From Nannocystis bainbridge (GTDB taxonomy: Bacteria > Myxococcota_A > Polyangia > Nannocystales > Nannocystaceae): DNA of 64,000 nucleotides. Shown here one piece after another: positions 54,144 to 63,357 of this stretch. The stretch covers positions 1,054,001-1,118,000 of the forward strand of contig NZ_JAQNDL010000003.1 in NCBI RefSeq assembly GCF_028368995.1, read 5' to 3'. The notes below the pieces were generated by a model, which was given only the letters and a program-made list of their open reading frames with translations, made no database searches and had not been told where the DNA came from. The translations under genes were made by a program, and so were the position numbers. Within the stretch, counting starts at the first letter, position 1. Each line of letters starts with the position of its first letter.

Positions 54144-55703
54144 TCAATCGTAGCGAGTGTCGACCGTCAGGGTCAGCCGCGTGACGGCGCCGCTGGCTGC
54201 GCCCCCGAGGTCCTCGACGGCGAGGAACCAGGTGCCGCCGGCGCTCTCGTCACCCGGCACGCCGACCTTGAACAGCTGCAGATCGATCACCGGCCCGTCC
54301 GCGGTGATGACGGCCGAGCTGGTCCCGGTCGGATTGACGAGGTGCACGGCGAGGCTGTTGGCCGCGTCCTGCACGATCTGCAAGTCGAGGTACGCGGCCG
54401 TCGGCACGGTCGCCACGCCGGAGGCGAGGATCGGCAGCAGCAGCGTGCCGGCGGCGACCAGCTGCGAATCACCGGCAGGGCCGGCGAAGCTGCGGCGCAT
54501 CCAGCCCGGTCGGCACACCCCGTCGCCCTCGCCCTCGAGCCGGTCGAGGCACAGCAGGCCGTTGGCCGGCACGCAGTCGGCGTGCGCGCTGCAAGCTTCA
54601 CCGTCGCCCGGGATCGCGGCCTGGGACACGCAGGTGCCCGGCGCGAGCACGACCCCGCCCTCGCCCTCGAGCACGTCGAAGCACGTGTGCGAATCGCCGC
54701 ACGTCAGCGCGTCCTCGCAGGGCTGGCCCTCGATCGTCTGCTCGACCCCGCAGCGGGTGAACACGTCGGCCTCGATCGCGCCGGCGATCGTCAACGTGTG
54801 CCAGAAGAACAGGCGGCCGTGGCGGGCCCCGTCGTAGCGCGCCGAGAACAGCACGAGCACGCGGTCGGTGCCGACGTCGAGGACCGTGAGCAGCTCGACC
54901 TCGCCCTCGTCGGTGGCGCTCAGGGCCGCTTCCACGGAACCGCTGTCGACCCCGATCTCCGCGCTCGCCCGCAACAGTTGCTCCTGCTCGGTCGCGTCGA
55001 GCTCGGCGGCGCTGGTCACGATGCGCCGATCCATCAGCACGATCCCCGGCGCGAACAGCAGCCCGTCGTACGAGTCCGGCAACAGGCACACGTCGGTGAA
55101 CAGGATCGTCTGCGCGCGACTGATGCACGCCGGCAGCACGGTCTCGACGAACTGCGGATACTCGAGGTCGCAGATCGGGTCGTCCGGCGCGCTCGCGCAG
55201 TGGGCGTCGTAATCGTCGGCGACCGGCTCGGCGTCGCTGCACATGAACAGCAGGTCGAGCAGGAAGTTGCCCGGGGCCAGCTCGGGGTCGCTCTGCAGCG
55301 CGGCGACGCAGGCCAGGATCGCCTGGTCGATCGCCTCGGGGCACTGCAGCGGCACATCGGGATCGCCGGTGGTGCCGGTGGTGCTCGTCGTGCTCGTCGT
55401 GTCCGTGTTCGTCGTGTCCGTGCTCGTCGTGTCCGTGCTCGTCGTGTCCGTGCTCGTCGTGCTCGTGATCTCCGGGCCGGTGGTCGGTTCACCGGTCGTG
55501 ACCTCGCCTGTCGTGACCTCGCCCGTCGTGACCTCGCCCGTGCTCGTCGAGGTGCTCTCCGCCGGCTCGCCGCTGGTCTCGCTCGAAGTCCCCGTCTCGC
55601 CGGCGCTCGTCGTCGCCCCGGTGCCGCCAGGCTCCCCGGCGCAGGCCGTGGCGACGAGCAGAGTGAGCGGGACGAAGCGGGACAGCGCGGCGAAGTTCGA
55701 CAT
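54144..55703 (-). CDS. Cys-rich lipoprotein with Thr-repeat linker and P-domain-like C-terminus
   Basis: The predicted protein has 519 residues. The signal ends LLVATAC (Cys21). The linker (about 25-115) is almost only Thr/Ser/Gly/Glu/Asp, including four repeats of 'TSTDT' and three of 'EVTTG', coded by 15-bp DNA repeats. The central region has a Cys-rich part (LQCPEAIDQAILACV, CGDSHTCFDVLEG, CSAHADCVPANGLLC). The C-terminal 125 residues (VATVPTAAYLDLQIVQDAANSLAVHL...TWFLAVEDLGGAASGAVTRLTL) resemble a proprotein-convertase P-domain jelly roll. It is probably a surface lipoprotein of unknown target. The P-domain call is by pattern only. It is convergent with the kinase gene before it and divergent from the amidohydrolase. 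Confidence 0.8.
   Translation of the reverse strand: MSNFAALSRFVPLTLLVATACAGEPGGTGATTSAGETGTSSETSGEPAESTSTSTGEVTTGEVTTGEVTTGEPTTGPEITSTTSTDTTSTDTTSTDTTNTDTTSTTSTTGTTGDPDVPLQCPEAIDQAILACVAALQSDPELAPGNFLLDLLFMCSDAEPVADDYDAHCASAPDDPICDLEYPQFVETVLPACISRAQTILFTDVCLLPDSYDGLLFAPGIVLMDRRIVTSAAELDATEQEQLLRASAEIGVDSGSVEAALSATDEGEVELLTVLDVGTDRVLVLFSARYDGARHGRLFFWHTLTIAGAIEADVFTRCGVEQTIEGQPCEDALTCGDSHTCFDVLEGEGGVVLAPGTCVSQAAIPGDGEACSAHADCVPANGLLCLDRLEGEGDGVCRPGWMRRSFAGPAGDSQLVAAGTLLLPILASGVATVPTAAYLDLQIVQDAANSLAVHLVNPTGTSSAVITADGPVIDLQLFKVGVPGDESAGGTWFLAVEDLGGAASGAVTRLTLTVDTRYD
55387..55466. repeat. 15-bp tandem repeats in the lipoprotein linker
   Basis: GTCGTGTCCGTGCTC recurs in tandem (with small variants) through 55387-55466, and a second 15-mer, GTCGTGACCTCGCC(C/T), repeats at about 55496-55545. 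They encode the Thr/Ser/Asp and Glu-Val-Thr-Thr-Gly linker repeats. Slippage could change linker length between strains. Confidence 0.7.
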
Positions 55704-55816
55704 GGCGACTTCTTACGCCATGCCGGCAGGCGCCGCACCCGGTGAACGCCCGCGCGCTGTCGACGATCGCTCACCGAGCTGTACAGCGCGCCGCTCCGTC
55801 CGATATATGAGCGGGG

Positions 55817-57928
55817 ATGTCGAGGCTCTCGCTGTTCGCGTTCGTGCTCGCTTGCACGACGGCATGCCGTCCGTCCCCGAAGCCTGCCTCGCCGGCCGCG
55901 GCCGTGAGCGAGGGCGCCACGAGCCCGGCGTCGGGCGTTCCCCCGCGCGCGGCGAGCGGCGAGCCTGCCAGGCGCGAGGCGGTCGAGACCACCGTCTTTC
56001 ATCTTCACAAGTTCCTGCAGCGCATCGGCGTCGAGCGCGACACTTACACGCGCGACGGCGCGGGCGAGATCGAGGCCAAGGCGTCGTTCGGGTTTCAGGA
56101 CCGCGGCAGCCAGGTCACGCTCGCGGCCTCGTTCCGCCTCGGGCCCGACGGCATGCCGCGCGACTACCAGGCCTGGGGCCGCACCTCGCGGCACTCGTCC
56201 ATCGACGAGCGCATCACCCAGGAGCCTGACGGCTCGTTCACGCACAGCCGCGTCGGCGAGGCGCCGGTGCACGCCGGGGCCCCTGCCGCGTCCGTCATGG
56301 CCTCGGGCTACGCCCCGCTGCTCGCCCAGGACCTGATGCTGCGCGCCTGGGTCGCGCGTGGCCGACCGGCGACCATGACCTTGTTGCCCGCGGCGACGTT
56401 GACGATCGAGACGCGCGGCAAACACGAGCACGAGGTCGAGGGCAAGCGCGTGACCCTCGAGCACGTGAGCGTGCGCGGGCTGGTGTGGGGCCGCGAGGAC
56501 GCGTGGCTCGACGACGCCGGCAAGCTCGTCGCGGTGGTGACGCGCGACGCCGAGTTCGACCACTTCGAGGCCGCGCGCGAGGGCTTCGTCGCGCTCCTGC
56601 CGGAGCTGGTGGCGCGGGCCGGTGCCGACGGCGCCGCGTGGCTGTCGGAGGTCGGTCAGTCGGCGTTGCAGGGGCCGGCCGGGGTCGTGGCCCTCGTCGG
56701 CGCCGACCTCGTCGACGGGACCGGGCGCGCGCCGGTGCGGGACGCCGTCGTCGTCTACGACGGCGACAAGATCGTCGCCGCGGGGCCCCGCGCTTCGACG
56801 CCGATCCCCCCGGGCGCGACCACGATCGACGTCTCGGGCAGCACGATCATACCTGGCCTCTGGGACATGCACGCGCACGTCCAGCAGGTCGAGCAAGGCG
56901 CCGCGTATCTCGCGGCCGGCGTGACCACCGTCCGCGACCTCGGCAACATCCTCGAGTTCGTGACCGGCATCCGCGACGCCATCGACGCCGGCGCTGGCCT
57001 GGGGCCGCGGATCCTCGTCAGCGGCATCGTCGACGGCGACGGCCCTCGTGCTCTCGGCACGGTCCGGATCAAGACCCGCGAGGACATCGCCCCGGTGCTC
57101 GATCGCCTCAAGCGCGCCGGGTGCCTCGAGGTCAAGCTCTACTCGAGCATCGCGCCCTCGCTGGTGCGGGCCATCGCCGAAGCGGCGCATCGCCGCGGCA
57201 TGCGAGTGGTCGGGCACGTGCCGGAGGGCATGCGCGTGCTCGAGGCGATCGCGGCCGGCTACGACGGCGTCAGCCACGTGACGTTCCTGTTCGAGCCGCT
57301 GTTCGCCCCGGGCGAGGCGGCGAAGCTGTCGCGCGAGGCCAGGGGTCGCCGGATCGCGGACGCCGACTTCACGAAGCCGCCGCTCGCGCAGGTGATCCGC
57401 ACCTTCGCCAGCAAGAAGGTGATGCTCGACGACACCCTCGCGCTGTTCGAATTGCTGAACCACACCGCCGACGACAACGCGCGCCGCGAGCCCGGCCTCG
57501 CCAAGCTGCCGCGCGAGCTCCAGGGCCTGTTCGACGGCTCCTCGCCCGAGCAAGCCGCCCTCGACGGCGCGATCTTCGACCGCTTCCTGGCGTTGGTGGG
57601 CGAGCTGCACCGCGCCGGCGTCCCGATCGTCGCGGGCACGGACATCTCGGTGCCCGGCCACTCCTTGCACCGCGAGCTCGAGCTCTACGTCCAGGCCGGA
57701 ATCTCGCCGATGGCCGCGATTCAGGCCGCCACGAGCGTGCCTGCGCGCTTGATGGGGCTCCAGGCCCAGGTCGGCACCGTCGAGCCGGGCAAGCGCGCCG
57801 ATCTGGTGATCGTGAAAGGCGACCCGATCGCCGACATCCGCGCCGTCCGCAAGGTGACGCGGGTGGTCGCGCGCGGGCGCATGTACGATCCGTCCGCGCT
57901 GTGGCGAATCGCTGACTTCGTGCCGTGA
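55817..57928 (+). CDS. Secreted lipoprotein amidohydrolase
   Basis: The predicted protein has 703 residues. MSRLSLFAFVLACTTAC (Cys17) is a lipoprotein signal. Residues about 50-280 are an N-terminal beta-rich domain of unknown role. The amidohydrolase domain begins near residue 294 (VALVGADLVDGTGRAPVRDAVVVYDG) and has the metal site HxH at 352/354 (WDMHAHV), a likely carboxylated Lys in EVKLYSS (about 437), His in VVGHVP (about 467), His in VSHVTF (about 488) and Asp609 in AGTDIS. Metal ligands are complete, so it should be active on an amide, peptide or related bond. The substrate is unknown. ATG 55817 is chosen for the signal. It is divergent from the Thr-repeat lipoprotein. Confidence 0.88.
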   Translation: MSRLSLFAFVLACTTACRPSPKPASPAAAVSEGATSPASGVPPRAASGEPARREAVETTVFHLHKFLQRIGVERDTYTRDGAGEIEAKASFGFQDRGSQVTLAASFRLGPDGMPRDYQAWGRTSRHSSIDERITQEPDGSFTHSRVGEAPVHAGAPAASVMASGYAPLLAQDLMLRAWVARGRPATMTLLPAATLTIETRGKHEHEVEGKRVTLEHVSVRGLVWGREDAWLDDAGKLVAVVTRDAEFDHFEAAREGFVALLPELVARAGADGAAWLSEVGQSALQGPAGVVALVGADLVDGTGRAPVRDAVVVYDGDKIVAAGPRASTPIPPGATTIDVSGSTIIPGLWDMHAHVQQVEQGAAYLAAGVTTVRDLGNILEFVTGIRDAIDAGAGLGPRILVSGIVDGDGPRALGTVRIKTREDIAPVLDRLKRAGCLEVKLYSSIAPSLVRAIAEAAHRRGMRVVGHVPEGMRVLEAIAAGYDGVSHVTFLFEPLFAPGEAAKLSREARGRRIADADFTKPPLAQVIRTFASKKVMLDDTLALFELLNHTADDNARREPGLAKLPRELQGLFDGSSPEQAALDGAIFDRFLALVGELHRAGVPIVAGTDISVPGHSLHRELELYVQAGISPMAAIQAATSVPARLMGLQAQVGTVEPGKRADLVIVKGDPIADIRAVRKVTRVVARGRMYDPSALWRIADFVP

Positions 57929-58101
57929 AGAGCTCCCGCGCGCGACCGCGGAGCGCCCGGGCCATTTCGCGCCCGGCATCGGCCGAGGAGCTCACCACGG
58001 GCAGAAATGCGAGCTCGCAGGTCCTGTCCTGGATCCCCCGACGTCGCGGTCGCACACGACCTCGCCCGCCCGGGTCCTTGCTCGAGTTAGCCTGGGAAAC
58101 A

Positions 58102-59436
58102 ATGACGCTCTCGCGTGTGCCCCTGGTCCTGCTCGGCTGCTTCGCATCGCTCGCCGTCGTCGCCGGCTGCGGAGCCCAGCCCGCCGACCCCACCGCGAGC
58201 GACAGCGCAGCCACCGAAGAGCCCCCCAGCACCACCAGCACCACCGGCACCAGCACCCCCGCTCCCACCACCAGCACTGGCACCACCAGCGACAGCCCCG
58301 ACGGCACCACCAGCAGCACCGCCGCCGATGACCCCACCACGACGACCACCACCAGCACCACCGACACCAGCGGCGGCCCCGTCGAATGTGGTGACGGCGT
58401 CGTCGGGGTCGGCGAGGAGTGCGACGACGGCAACCTCGTCGACGGAGACGGCTGCGAATCCGACTGCAAGATCGGCGACGTGCTCTGCGGCAACGGTGTG
58501 ATCGACGCGGGCGAGGCTTGCGACGACGGCAACAGCGACCCCGACGACGGCTGCGGACCTGGCTGCGCCACCGAGTGCGGCTTTTTGTGCCTCGAAGGCG
58601 GCGCGCCCTGCATCCCTGGCTTTCACGCGGTCCAGTGCGCCTCTCCCGGCGCGCCCTTCGGCCAGGCGAGCCCGATCGCCAACGAATGCCAGCTCGCCAC
58701 CCTCTCGGTCGCCGGTGACCACATTGCCCTGAGCCCGGGTACCACCATCGACGGCCAGCCCCGCCACCTCGACGCCATGTACACCGACCCGAGCAACGCC
58801 GTGTTCGGCTTCGCCGGCGACACCGAGGATATCGCAACGGGCAGCCGGCTCGTCGCCGTGAACACCGGCACCGGCGAGCTGACGCCCGTGGGGCAGAGCC
58901 TGGGCGCCTGGATCATGGGAGCGGCGATGAACGACGAGGGCGAGCTCTGGGTCACCGTCTTCGACACCTACGAGCGCAATCAGACCACCGAAGTCAGCAT
59001 CGCCCGCATCGACCCCGACTCGGGCGAGTTCATCGCCGGCCCGACTCCGCTCACCGAGGGTGGCGAGCCCGTCACCGTGTGGTCGACCCATGTCAGCGAC
59101 GTCGCCTTCCGCTTCGACGGCTCGATGTTCATCTCGGCCAACGAGCCCGGACCGCCGCCGCCCGAGCCGCTCAGCCGCTACCTCGAGGTCGACCGGGCCA
59201 CCGCCACCGTGCTCTCCGCGGTCGAGGGCCCCGACGATCTCTACGCCGCCGGCATCGTCTTCGTCGGCGACGCGCAGCAGATCATCGCCATGGACATCCG
59301 CGGCGAGGACGACATCTTCATCCTCGATCTCTCGGCGCCGCCCACCTTGAACGAGACCCTGCTCTACGCCGACCCGATCCCCACCAACAGCGGGACCTCC
59401 GACCTCGCCGGCTGCTCCAAGCTCGTGCCGCAGTGA
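58102..59436 (+). CDS. Lipoprotein with Thr linker and two DUF4215-like modules
   Basis: The predicted protein has 444 residues. The signal ends FASLAVVAGC (Cys21). A Thr/Ser/Pro linker (about 25-95) is followed by two Cys-rich modules, CGDGVVGVGEECDDGN and CGNGVIDAGEACDDGN, the signature of the myxobacterial DUF4215 family. The remaining 270 residues (AGDHIALSPGTTIDGQPRHL, YTDPSNAVFGFAGDTEDI) form a beta-propeller-like fold with no catalytic motif. It is likely a surface-displayed binding protein. I chose ATG 58102 because it gives the signal. The frame is open from 57925. It lies 173 bp after the amidohydrolase on the same strand, possibly in the same transcript. Confidence 0.82.
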   Translation: MTLSRVPLVLLGCFASLAVVAGCGAQPADPTASDSAATEEPPSTTSTTGTSTPAPTTSTGTTSDSPDGTTSSTAADDPTTTTTTSTTDTSGGPVECGDGVVGVGEECDDGNLVDGDGCESDCKIGDVLCGNGVIDAGEACDDGNSDPDDGCGPGCATECGFLCLEGGAPCIPGFHAVQCASPGAPFGQASPIANECQLATLSVAGDHIALSPGTTIDGQPRHLDAMYTDPSNAVFGFAGDTEDIATGSRLVAVNTGTGELTPVGQSLGAWIMGAAMNDEGELWVTVFDTYERNQTTEVSIARIDPDSGEFIAGPTPLTEGGEPVTVWSTHVSDVAFRFDGSMFISANEPGPPPPEPLSRYLEVDRATATVLSAVEGPDDLYAAGIVFVGDAQQIIAMDIRGEDDIFILDLSAPPTLNETLLYADPIPTNSGTSDLAGCSKLVPQ

Positions 59437-59539
59437 GCGAGCCCCGCCGCGCGGCGCCGTGCGACGCTGGGACGCGGCCTGCAGGCGAATCGAGCGGTCG
59501 CCGTTTCGCGCCCGGGGCTTCCCGCGTACATTGATTGCC

Positions 59540-60355
59540 GTGTCTGCCGAGATCGATCTCCCCGCCTATCTCGAGCGCATCGGCCACGTCGGTCCCACCG
59601 CGCCCACGCTCGCCACGCTGGCTGCCCTGGTGAAGGCCCACGCGGCCGCGATCCCGTTCGAGAACCTCGACCCGCTGATCGGCCGCACCCCGGCGCTCGA
59701 TCTCGCCGGCCTCCAGCGCAAGCTCGTGCACGGCGGCCGCGGCGGCTACTGCTTCGAGCACAACCTGCTGCTCTCGCACGTCCTGCGCGCCCTCGGCTAC
59801 GCGGTGCGCGGCCTCGCGGCCCGCGTCACCTGGAATCAACCCGAAGGCCACGTCGGCCCGCGCAGCCACATGCTGCTGCACGTTGTGCTCGACGGTCAGC
59901 CGCACCTCGTCGACGTCGGCTTCGGCGGCATGACCCTGACCGGCGTCTTGCGCCTCGTCGTCGACGAGGCCCAGCCGACCCCGCACGGGCCGTTCCGCCT
60001 GCGCGAGGACGGCGGCTATTTTCTCATGCAGGCGCAGGTGCGCGGCGAATGGCGCGGCCTCTACCGCTTCGATCTGGCGGAGCAGATCCAGCCCGACTAC
60101 GAGGTCTCCAACTACTTCCTGTCCACCCACCCGGCCTCGCACTTTCGCACCGGCCTGATGGCCGCGCGCACCCTGCCCGACCGCCAGCTCGCCCTCGCCG
60201 ACCGCCGATTCGCGATCCACCACCTCGGCGGCGACACCGAGCGCCACGTGCTCGACAGCACCGACGCGCTGCGCCGCGTCCTCGCCCACGAGTTCGAGAT
60301 CGCCGTGCCCGCCGACCCCGAGCTGACCGCGGCCCTCGACTGCCTGCAGCGGTGA
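59540..60355 (+). CDS. nat: Arylamine N-acetyltransferase
   Basis: The enzyme moves an acetyl group from acetyl-CoA to arylamines or hydrazines through a Cys-His-Asp triad. The 271-residue product shows the triad clearly: Cys71 in RGGYCFEHN, His110 in GPRSHMLLHV and Asp125 in LVDVGFGG. The N-terminal IPFENLDPLIG motif is also a family mark. The length matches the family (about 260-280). GTG 59540 is chosen because it gives the family N-terminus, with TTG 59531 also possible. Myxobacterial NATs can act in secondary-metabolite amide formation. The P450 nearby could share a pathway, but no other biosynthetic gene is seen here. A long stem-loop follows the stop. Confidence 0.92.
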   Translation: MSAEIDLPAYLERIGHVGPTAPTLATLAALVKAHAAAIPFENLDPLIGRTPALDLAGLQRKLVHGGRGGYCFEHNLLLSHVLRALGYAVRGLAARVTWNQPEGHVGPRSHMLLHVVLDGQPHLVDVGFGGMTLTGVLRLVVDEAQPTPHGPFRLREDGGYFLMQAQVRGEWRGLYRFDLAEQIQPDYEVSNYFLSTHPASHFRTGLMAARTLPDRQLALADRRFAIHHLGGDTERHVLDSTDALRRVLAHEFEIAVPADPELTAALDCLQR

Positions 60356-60359
60356 ATGA

Positions 60360-60395
60360 CTCTCGGGACATGTCTAAACAGGCATGTCCCGAGAG
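60360..60395 (+). terminator. 16-bp stem-loop after nat
   Basis: Starting 4 nt after the TGA (60353-60355), CTCTCGGGACATGTCT pairs with AGGCATGTCCCGAGAG around AAAC, with one G-U pair. It contains ACATGTC in both arms. There is no U-tract. It is the longest stem in the TGTCC family in this window. Confidence 0.6.
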
Positions 60396-60442
60396 ACACC
60401 TCCTTGACCCGGCGCCGCGCTTGGCCCGCGGAGCCGCGGAGC

Positions 60443-60940
60443 TCAGGTCCCGGCCAGGGTGCGGATGTGCTGCACGAGCGCGGGGTACGCGGCGGCCGCG
60501 GCCTGCAGCGTCTCCTGGGCGGTGCCGAAGCTGCGGCCCGGATCGAGCGTGCGCACCCACGCCTGCATCGGCGCCGAGGCCTCGAAGGGATCGCGCAATT
60601 CGCCGTTGTCACCGACGCCGATCGGCTCGACCCCGCAGGCGATGAGCCAGGCGAAATCGATCAGGTCGCGGCCGAGCACCGCCACCTCGCCGTCGCGGCC
60701 GAGCTTGACGACAGGGGCATGGTCGCCATCGAGTTCGCCCACCAGGTGCAGCGCATACTGACCGCCGGCGCCGTCCTGCACGAAGGTGAAGAACTCCTCG
60801 TCGGCGGCAGGATTGCGCATCCAGTGCGACGGCCGGTACTCCTGATTGTACTGCTCGTAGAACTCGAGGTCGCTCACGGTGCAGCGCCCGTTCATGACCC
60901 AGTCAGAGAGCTGTTCGACGAGAGAGGGAAACGCCTTCAT
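60443..60940 (-). CDS. SMI1/KNR4 (SUKH)-like protein
   Basis: The predicted protein has 165 residues with the pattern of SUKH/SMI1-KNR4 folds: FFTFVQDGAGGQYALHLVGE, APVVKLGRDGEVAVLGRDLIDFAWLIACG and a helical C-terminus. Such proteins occur as immunity proteins for polymorphic toxins and in other contexts. There is no toxin gene beside it, so no role is assigned. ATG 60940 is chosen, since the upstream open frame to 61003 begins with GTG and is less protein-like. It is convergent with nat and divergent from the P450. Confidence 0.7.
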   Translation of the reverse strand: MKAFPSLVEQLSDWVMNGRCTVSDLEFYEQYNQEYRPSHWMRNPAADEEFFTFVQDGAGGQYALHLVGELDGDHAPVVKLGRDGEVAVLGRDLIDFAWLIACGVEPIGVGDNGELRDPFEASAPMQAWVRTLDPGRSFGTAQETLQAAAAAYPALVQHIRTLAGT

Positions 60941-61161
60941 GCCTACCCGATAGCACGGCGCCGCGCCGTCGTGGCGAAAATCACCCGCGGCGCGGCGACC
61001 CACGGCAACCTCGGCGAAACTCGCCGACGAACGATCGCGGCGCCGCGGTTTCGCCAGGGCGCGAATGTCCGGAGTCGCAGGCTCACAAACCGATCGCGGC
61101 CGGAGCGGGCATCCTGTCCTTCATACGTCGCGCCGGACATCCCGGCGCCTGAGGAATAACC

Positions 61162-62418
61162 ATGCCTAAAGACTCGAACCCGACCACGAATTGCAATGTC
61201 CACACCTTCAACCCGTACGACGGCGAGCAGCTCCGCGACCCGCACGCGATGTTCGCCGAGATGCGCCGCGATCGGCCGGTGTTCTGGAGCCCCGAGCTCG
61301 GGATGTGGGTCGTCAGCCGTCACGGCGACATCTGCAGCGTCCTCCGCGACCCGGCCCGCTTCTCCTCGCAGGACGCCTTCGCTATCGGCGCCGACCTGAC
61401 CCCCGAGGCCACGGCGCTGCTGGCCACCGGTCACCCGCACACGCGCACGCCGATCGACAGCGACGGGCCTGAGCACGCCCGCCTGCGGCGGATCGTCGGC
61501 AGCGCGCTGAACGGCAAGATGGTCGAGCGGTGGGGTCCGCGGATCCGCGAGCTCGCGCGCGAGCTGCTCGACGGCTTCGCAGACGCCGGTCGGGTCGACA
61601 TCGCCGCCGAATTCGCGGAGCCGTTCCCGTTGCGGGTGATCCTCGACATGCTCGGCGTGCCGCTGGCCGACCTGCCGCAGATCAAGCGGTGGAGCGACGA
61701 CTGGTTCGAGCTGATCTTCGCCCGCGTGCCGCCCGCGCAGCACGTCGCGCGCGTCGAGAGCTACCTCGAGTTCCAGCGCTATTGCGAGCGCATGATCGCC
61801 GCGCGCGAGGCGAACCCGGGCGAGGATGCCATGAGCGAGATGCTGCGGGCGGGGCGCGAGGAATCCGTGCCGCCGTCGCGCGCCGAGCTGATCTCGCTGA
61901 TCGCCGGGGCCTTCATCGCCGCCGGCCACGAGACGAGCAGCCGCATGCTCAGCAACACCATGCGCGTGCTGCTGACCACGCCCGGCGCGTGGGCGGCGAT
62001 CGTCGCCGACCCGACCCGGATCGCCCGCGATCTCGAGGAGGCGCTGCGTTTCGAGAGCACGGCGCTCGGCATGGTCCGCGTCGCCACCGCGGAGGTCGTG
62101 GTCGGCGGTCAGACCATCCCCGCCGGCGCCCGCCTGTACCTGCTGTACGCCTCCGGCAGCCGCGACGAAGCCCAGTTCCGCTGCCCGGCGAGCTTCGACC
62201 CGGCGCGGGCCAACGTCATGGACCACCTCGGCTTCGGCCGCGGCGCGCACTACTGCGTCGGCGCCCTGCTGGCGCGCGCGGAGGCCCGGATCGCGCTCGA
62301 GCTGTTCGCCGAGCGCCTGCCCGGGCTGCGCCTCGCGGCCGAGCCGGACCCGGTCCATCGCTCGCACACGACGATCCGCGGCCCGGTGTCGATGTGGGTC
62401 GAGTGGGACGTCGCCTGA
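61162..62418 (+). CDS. Cytochrome P450
   Basis: The predicted protein has 418 residues and is a class I bacterial P450 mono-oxygenase needing a ferredoxin partner. Diagnostic parts are AGHETS in the I helix (254-259, the acid-alcohol pair Glu257-Thr258), EALR (293-296), and the haem-binding loop FGRGAHYCVGALLARAE with Cys365. There is no membrane anchor. The GAGGAATAACC ribosome site precedes ATG 61162. No ferredoxin or reductase gene is nearby. The flavoprotein at 62481 is convergent with it and is not the expected partner type. The substrate is unknown. Confidence 0.93.
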   Translation: MPKDSNPTTNCNVHTFNPYDGEQLRDPHAMFAEMRRDRPVFWSPELGMWVVSRHGDICSVLRDPARFSSQDAFAIGADLTPEATALLATGHPHTRTPIDSDGPEHARLRRIVGSALNGKMVERWGPRIRELARELLDGFADAGRVDIAAEFAEPFPLRVILDMLGVPLADLPQIKRWSDDWFELIFARVPPAQHVARVESYLEFQRYCERMIAAREANPGEDAMSEMLRAGREESVPPSRAELISLIAGAFIAAGHETSSRMLSNTMRVLLTTPGAWAAIVADPTRIARDLEEALRFESTALGMVRVATAEVVVGGQTIPAGARLYLLYASGSRDEAQFRCPASFDPARANVMDHLGFGRGAHYCVGALLARAEARIALELFAERLPGLRLAAEPDPVHRSHTTIRGPVSMWVEWDVA

Positions 62419-62420
62419 TT

Positions 62421-62460
62421 GTCTCCAAGGACATGTTCGAATGAACATGTCCTGAGAGAC
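62421..62460 (+). terminator. Stem-loop after the P450 gene
   Basis: Beginning 2 nt after the TGA (62416-62418), arms AGGACATGTTC (62428-62438) and GAACATGTCCT (62443-62453) pair perfectly around GAAT. After a 2-nt internal loop the outer GTCTC/GAGAC (62421-62425 with 62456-62460) also pair. There is no U-tract. It lies between convergent genes and could serve both, since the palindrome is symmetric. Confidence 0.6.
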
Positions 62461-62480
62461 TCCTCGGCACCGCGGCGCCC

Positions 62481-63257
62481 TCAGCCGCGGTGCAGGCGGA
62501 ACCCCTGCTGCCCTGCCTGCTCGAGCCCAGCTCTCAGCGTCATCGAAGGGATCTCGTAGTCCCCGCCGTTCTGCTGGCGGTACGCGATCGGCGGTTCGAC
62601 GAACAGCCCGCGCATGCGGCGGTCGAGCTCGGCCCCCACCGCCGCGAAGCGGGCCGCGTCCATCCGCCCCGCGCGGTAGACCACGAACGGGTCCATCACC
62701 GCGAACCCGGGGTAGAACAGGATCCCGTGCTGGATCGGGAACAGCAGGTCGTCGATCGGCCCGTTGATCCCGCGCTCTTGATAATGCTCCTCCCAGCCGC
62801 CGGTCGTGACCACCAGCATCGCTCGCTTGCCCGCGAACACCCCCTCGCCGTAGCGGTCGCCCCAGCGCCGGTCCGAGTGCTCGCCGCGGCCGTAGGCGAA
62901 CCCGTGCGCGTACACCCGGTCGACCCAGCCCTTGAGGATCGCCGGCATCGAGAACCACCACAGCGGGAATTGCAGGATCACCGCATCGGCCCACAGCAGG
63001 CGCCGCTGCTCCTCCGCCACCTCGGCCGGCTGCGTGCCCTCGGCGAACGCGCGGTGCGACGCCGCGACGACGTCGAGCTGCTCGCCGGGCTCGCCCGGGA
63101 AATCGGCGCCGTCGAGGCTCGCCTTCCAGCCCTGCGCGTGGAGGTCGGACACGATCACCGCGTGCCCCTCCGCGGTCAGCGTCGCGACCATGCGATCGCG
63201 CAGCGAGGCGTTCAGCGAGCGCGGCCCGGGGTGGGCGTAGACGACGAGGATCTTCAC
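62481..63257 (-). CDS. NAD(P)H quinone reductase-like flavoprotein
   Basis: The predicted protein has 258 residues with a flavodoxin-like fold of the NQO1/YwrO type. KILVVYAHPGPRSLNASL is the FMN/FAD phosphate loop, ILQFPLWWFSMPAILKGWVDRV is the family block, and TTGGWEEHYQERGINGPI contacts the flavin. It would reduce quinones or related electrophiles with NAD(P)H. GTG 63257 has an AAAGGA site. The frame is open further upstream without coding character. It is divergent from the LysR regulator across 100 bp, which is a common target-regulator pair. Confidence 0.9.
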   Translation of the reverse strand: MKILVVYAHPGPRSLNASLRDRMVATLTAEGHAVIVSDLHAQGWKASLDGADFPGEPGEQLDVVAASHRAFAEGTQPAEVAEEQRRLLWADAVILQFPLWWFSMPAILKGWVDRVYAHGFAYGRGEHSDRRWGDRYGEGVFAGKRAMLVVTTGGWEEHYQERGINGPIDDLLFPIQHGILFYPGFAVMDPFVVYRAGRMDAARFAAVGAELDRRMRGLFVEPPIAYRQQNGGDYEIPSMTLRAGLEQAGQQGFRLHRG

Positions 63258-63357
63258 GGCAGGGTCCTTTCGCCAGGCGGTTCCGCCGGGCCCGCGAACG
63301 CTACGCCGGGCCCCCGCCGCGTTGAAATCGTAGTTCTTGTGTGCTGGTATCACCGCC

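Noticed and set aside
60443..60940. Toxin-immunity pair
   Set aside because: The SUKH-like protein has no toxin gene next to it, so immunity cannot be claimed.
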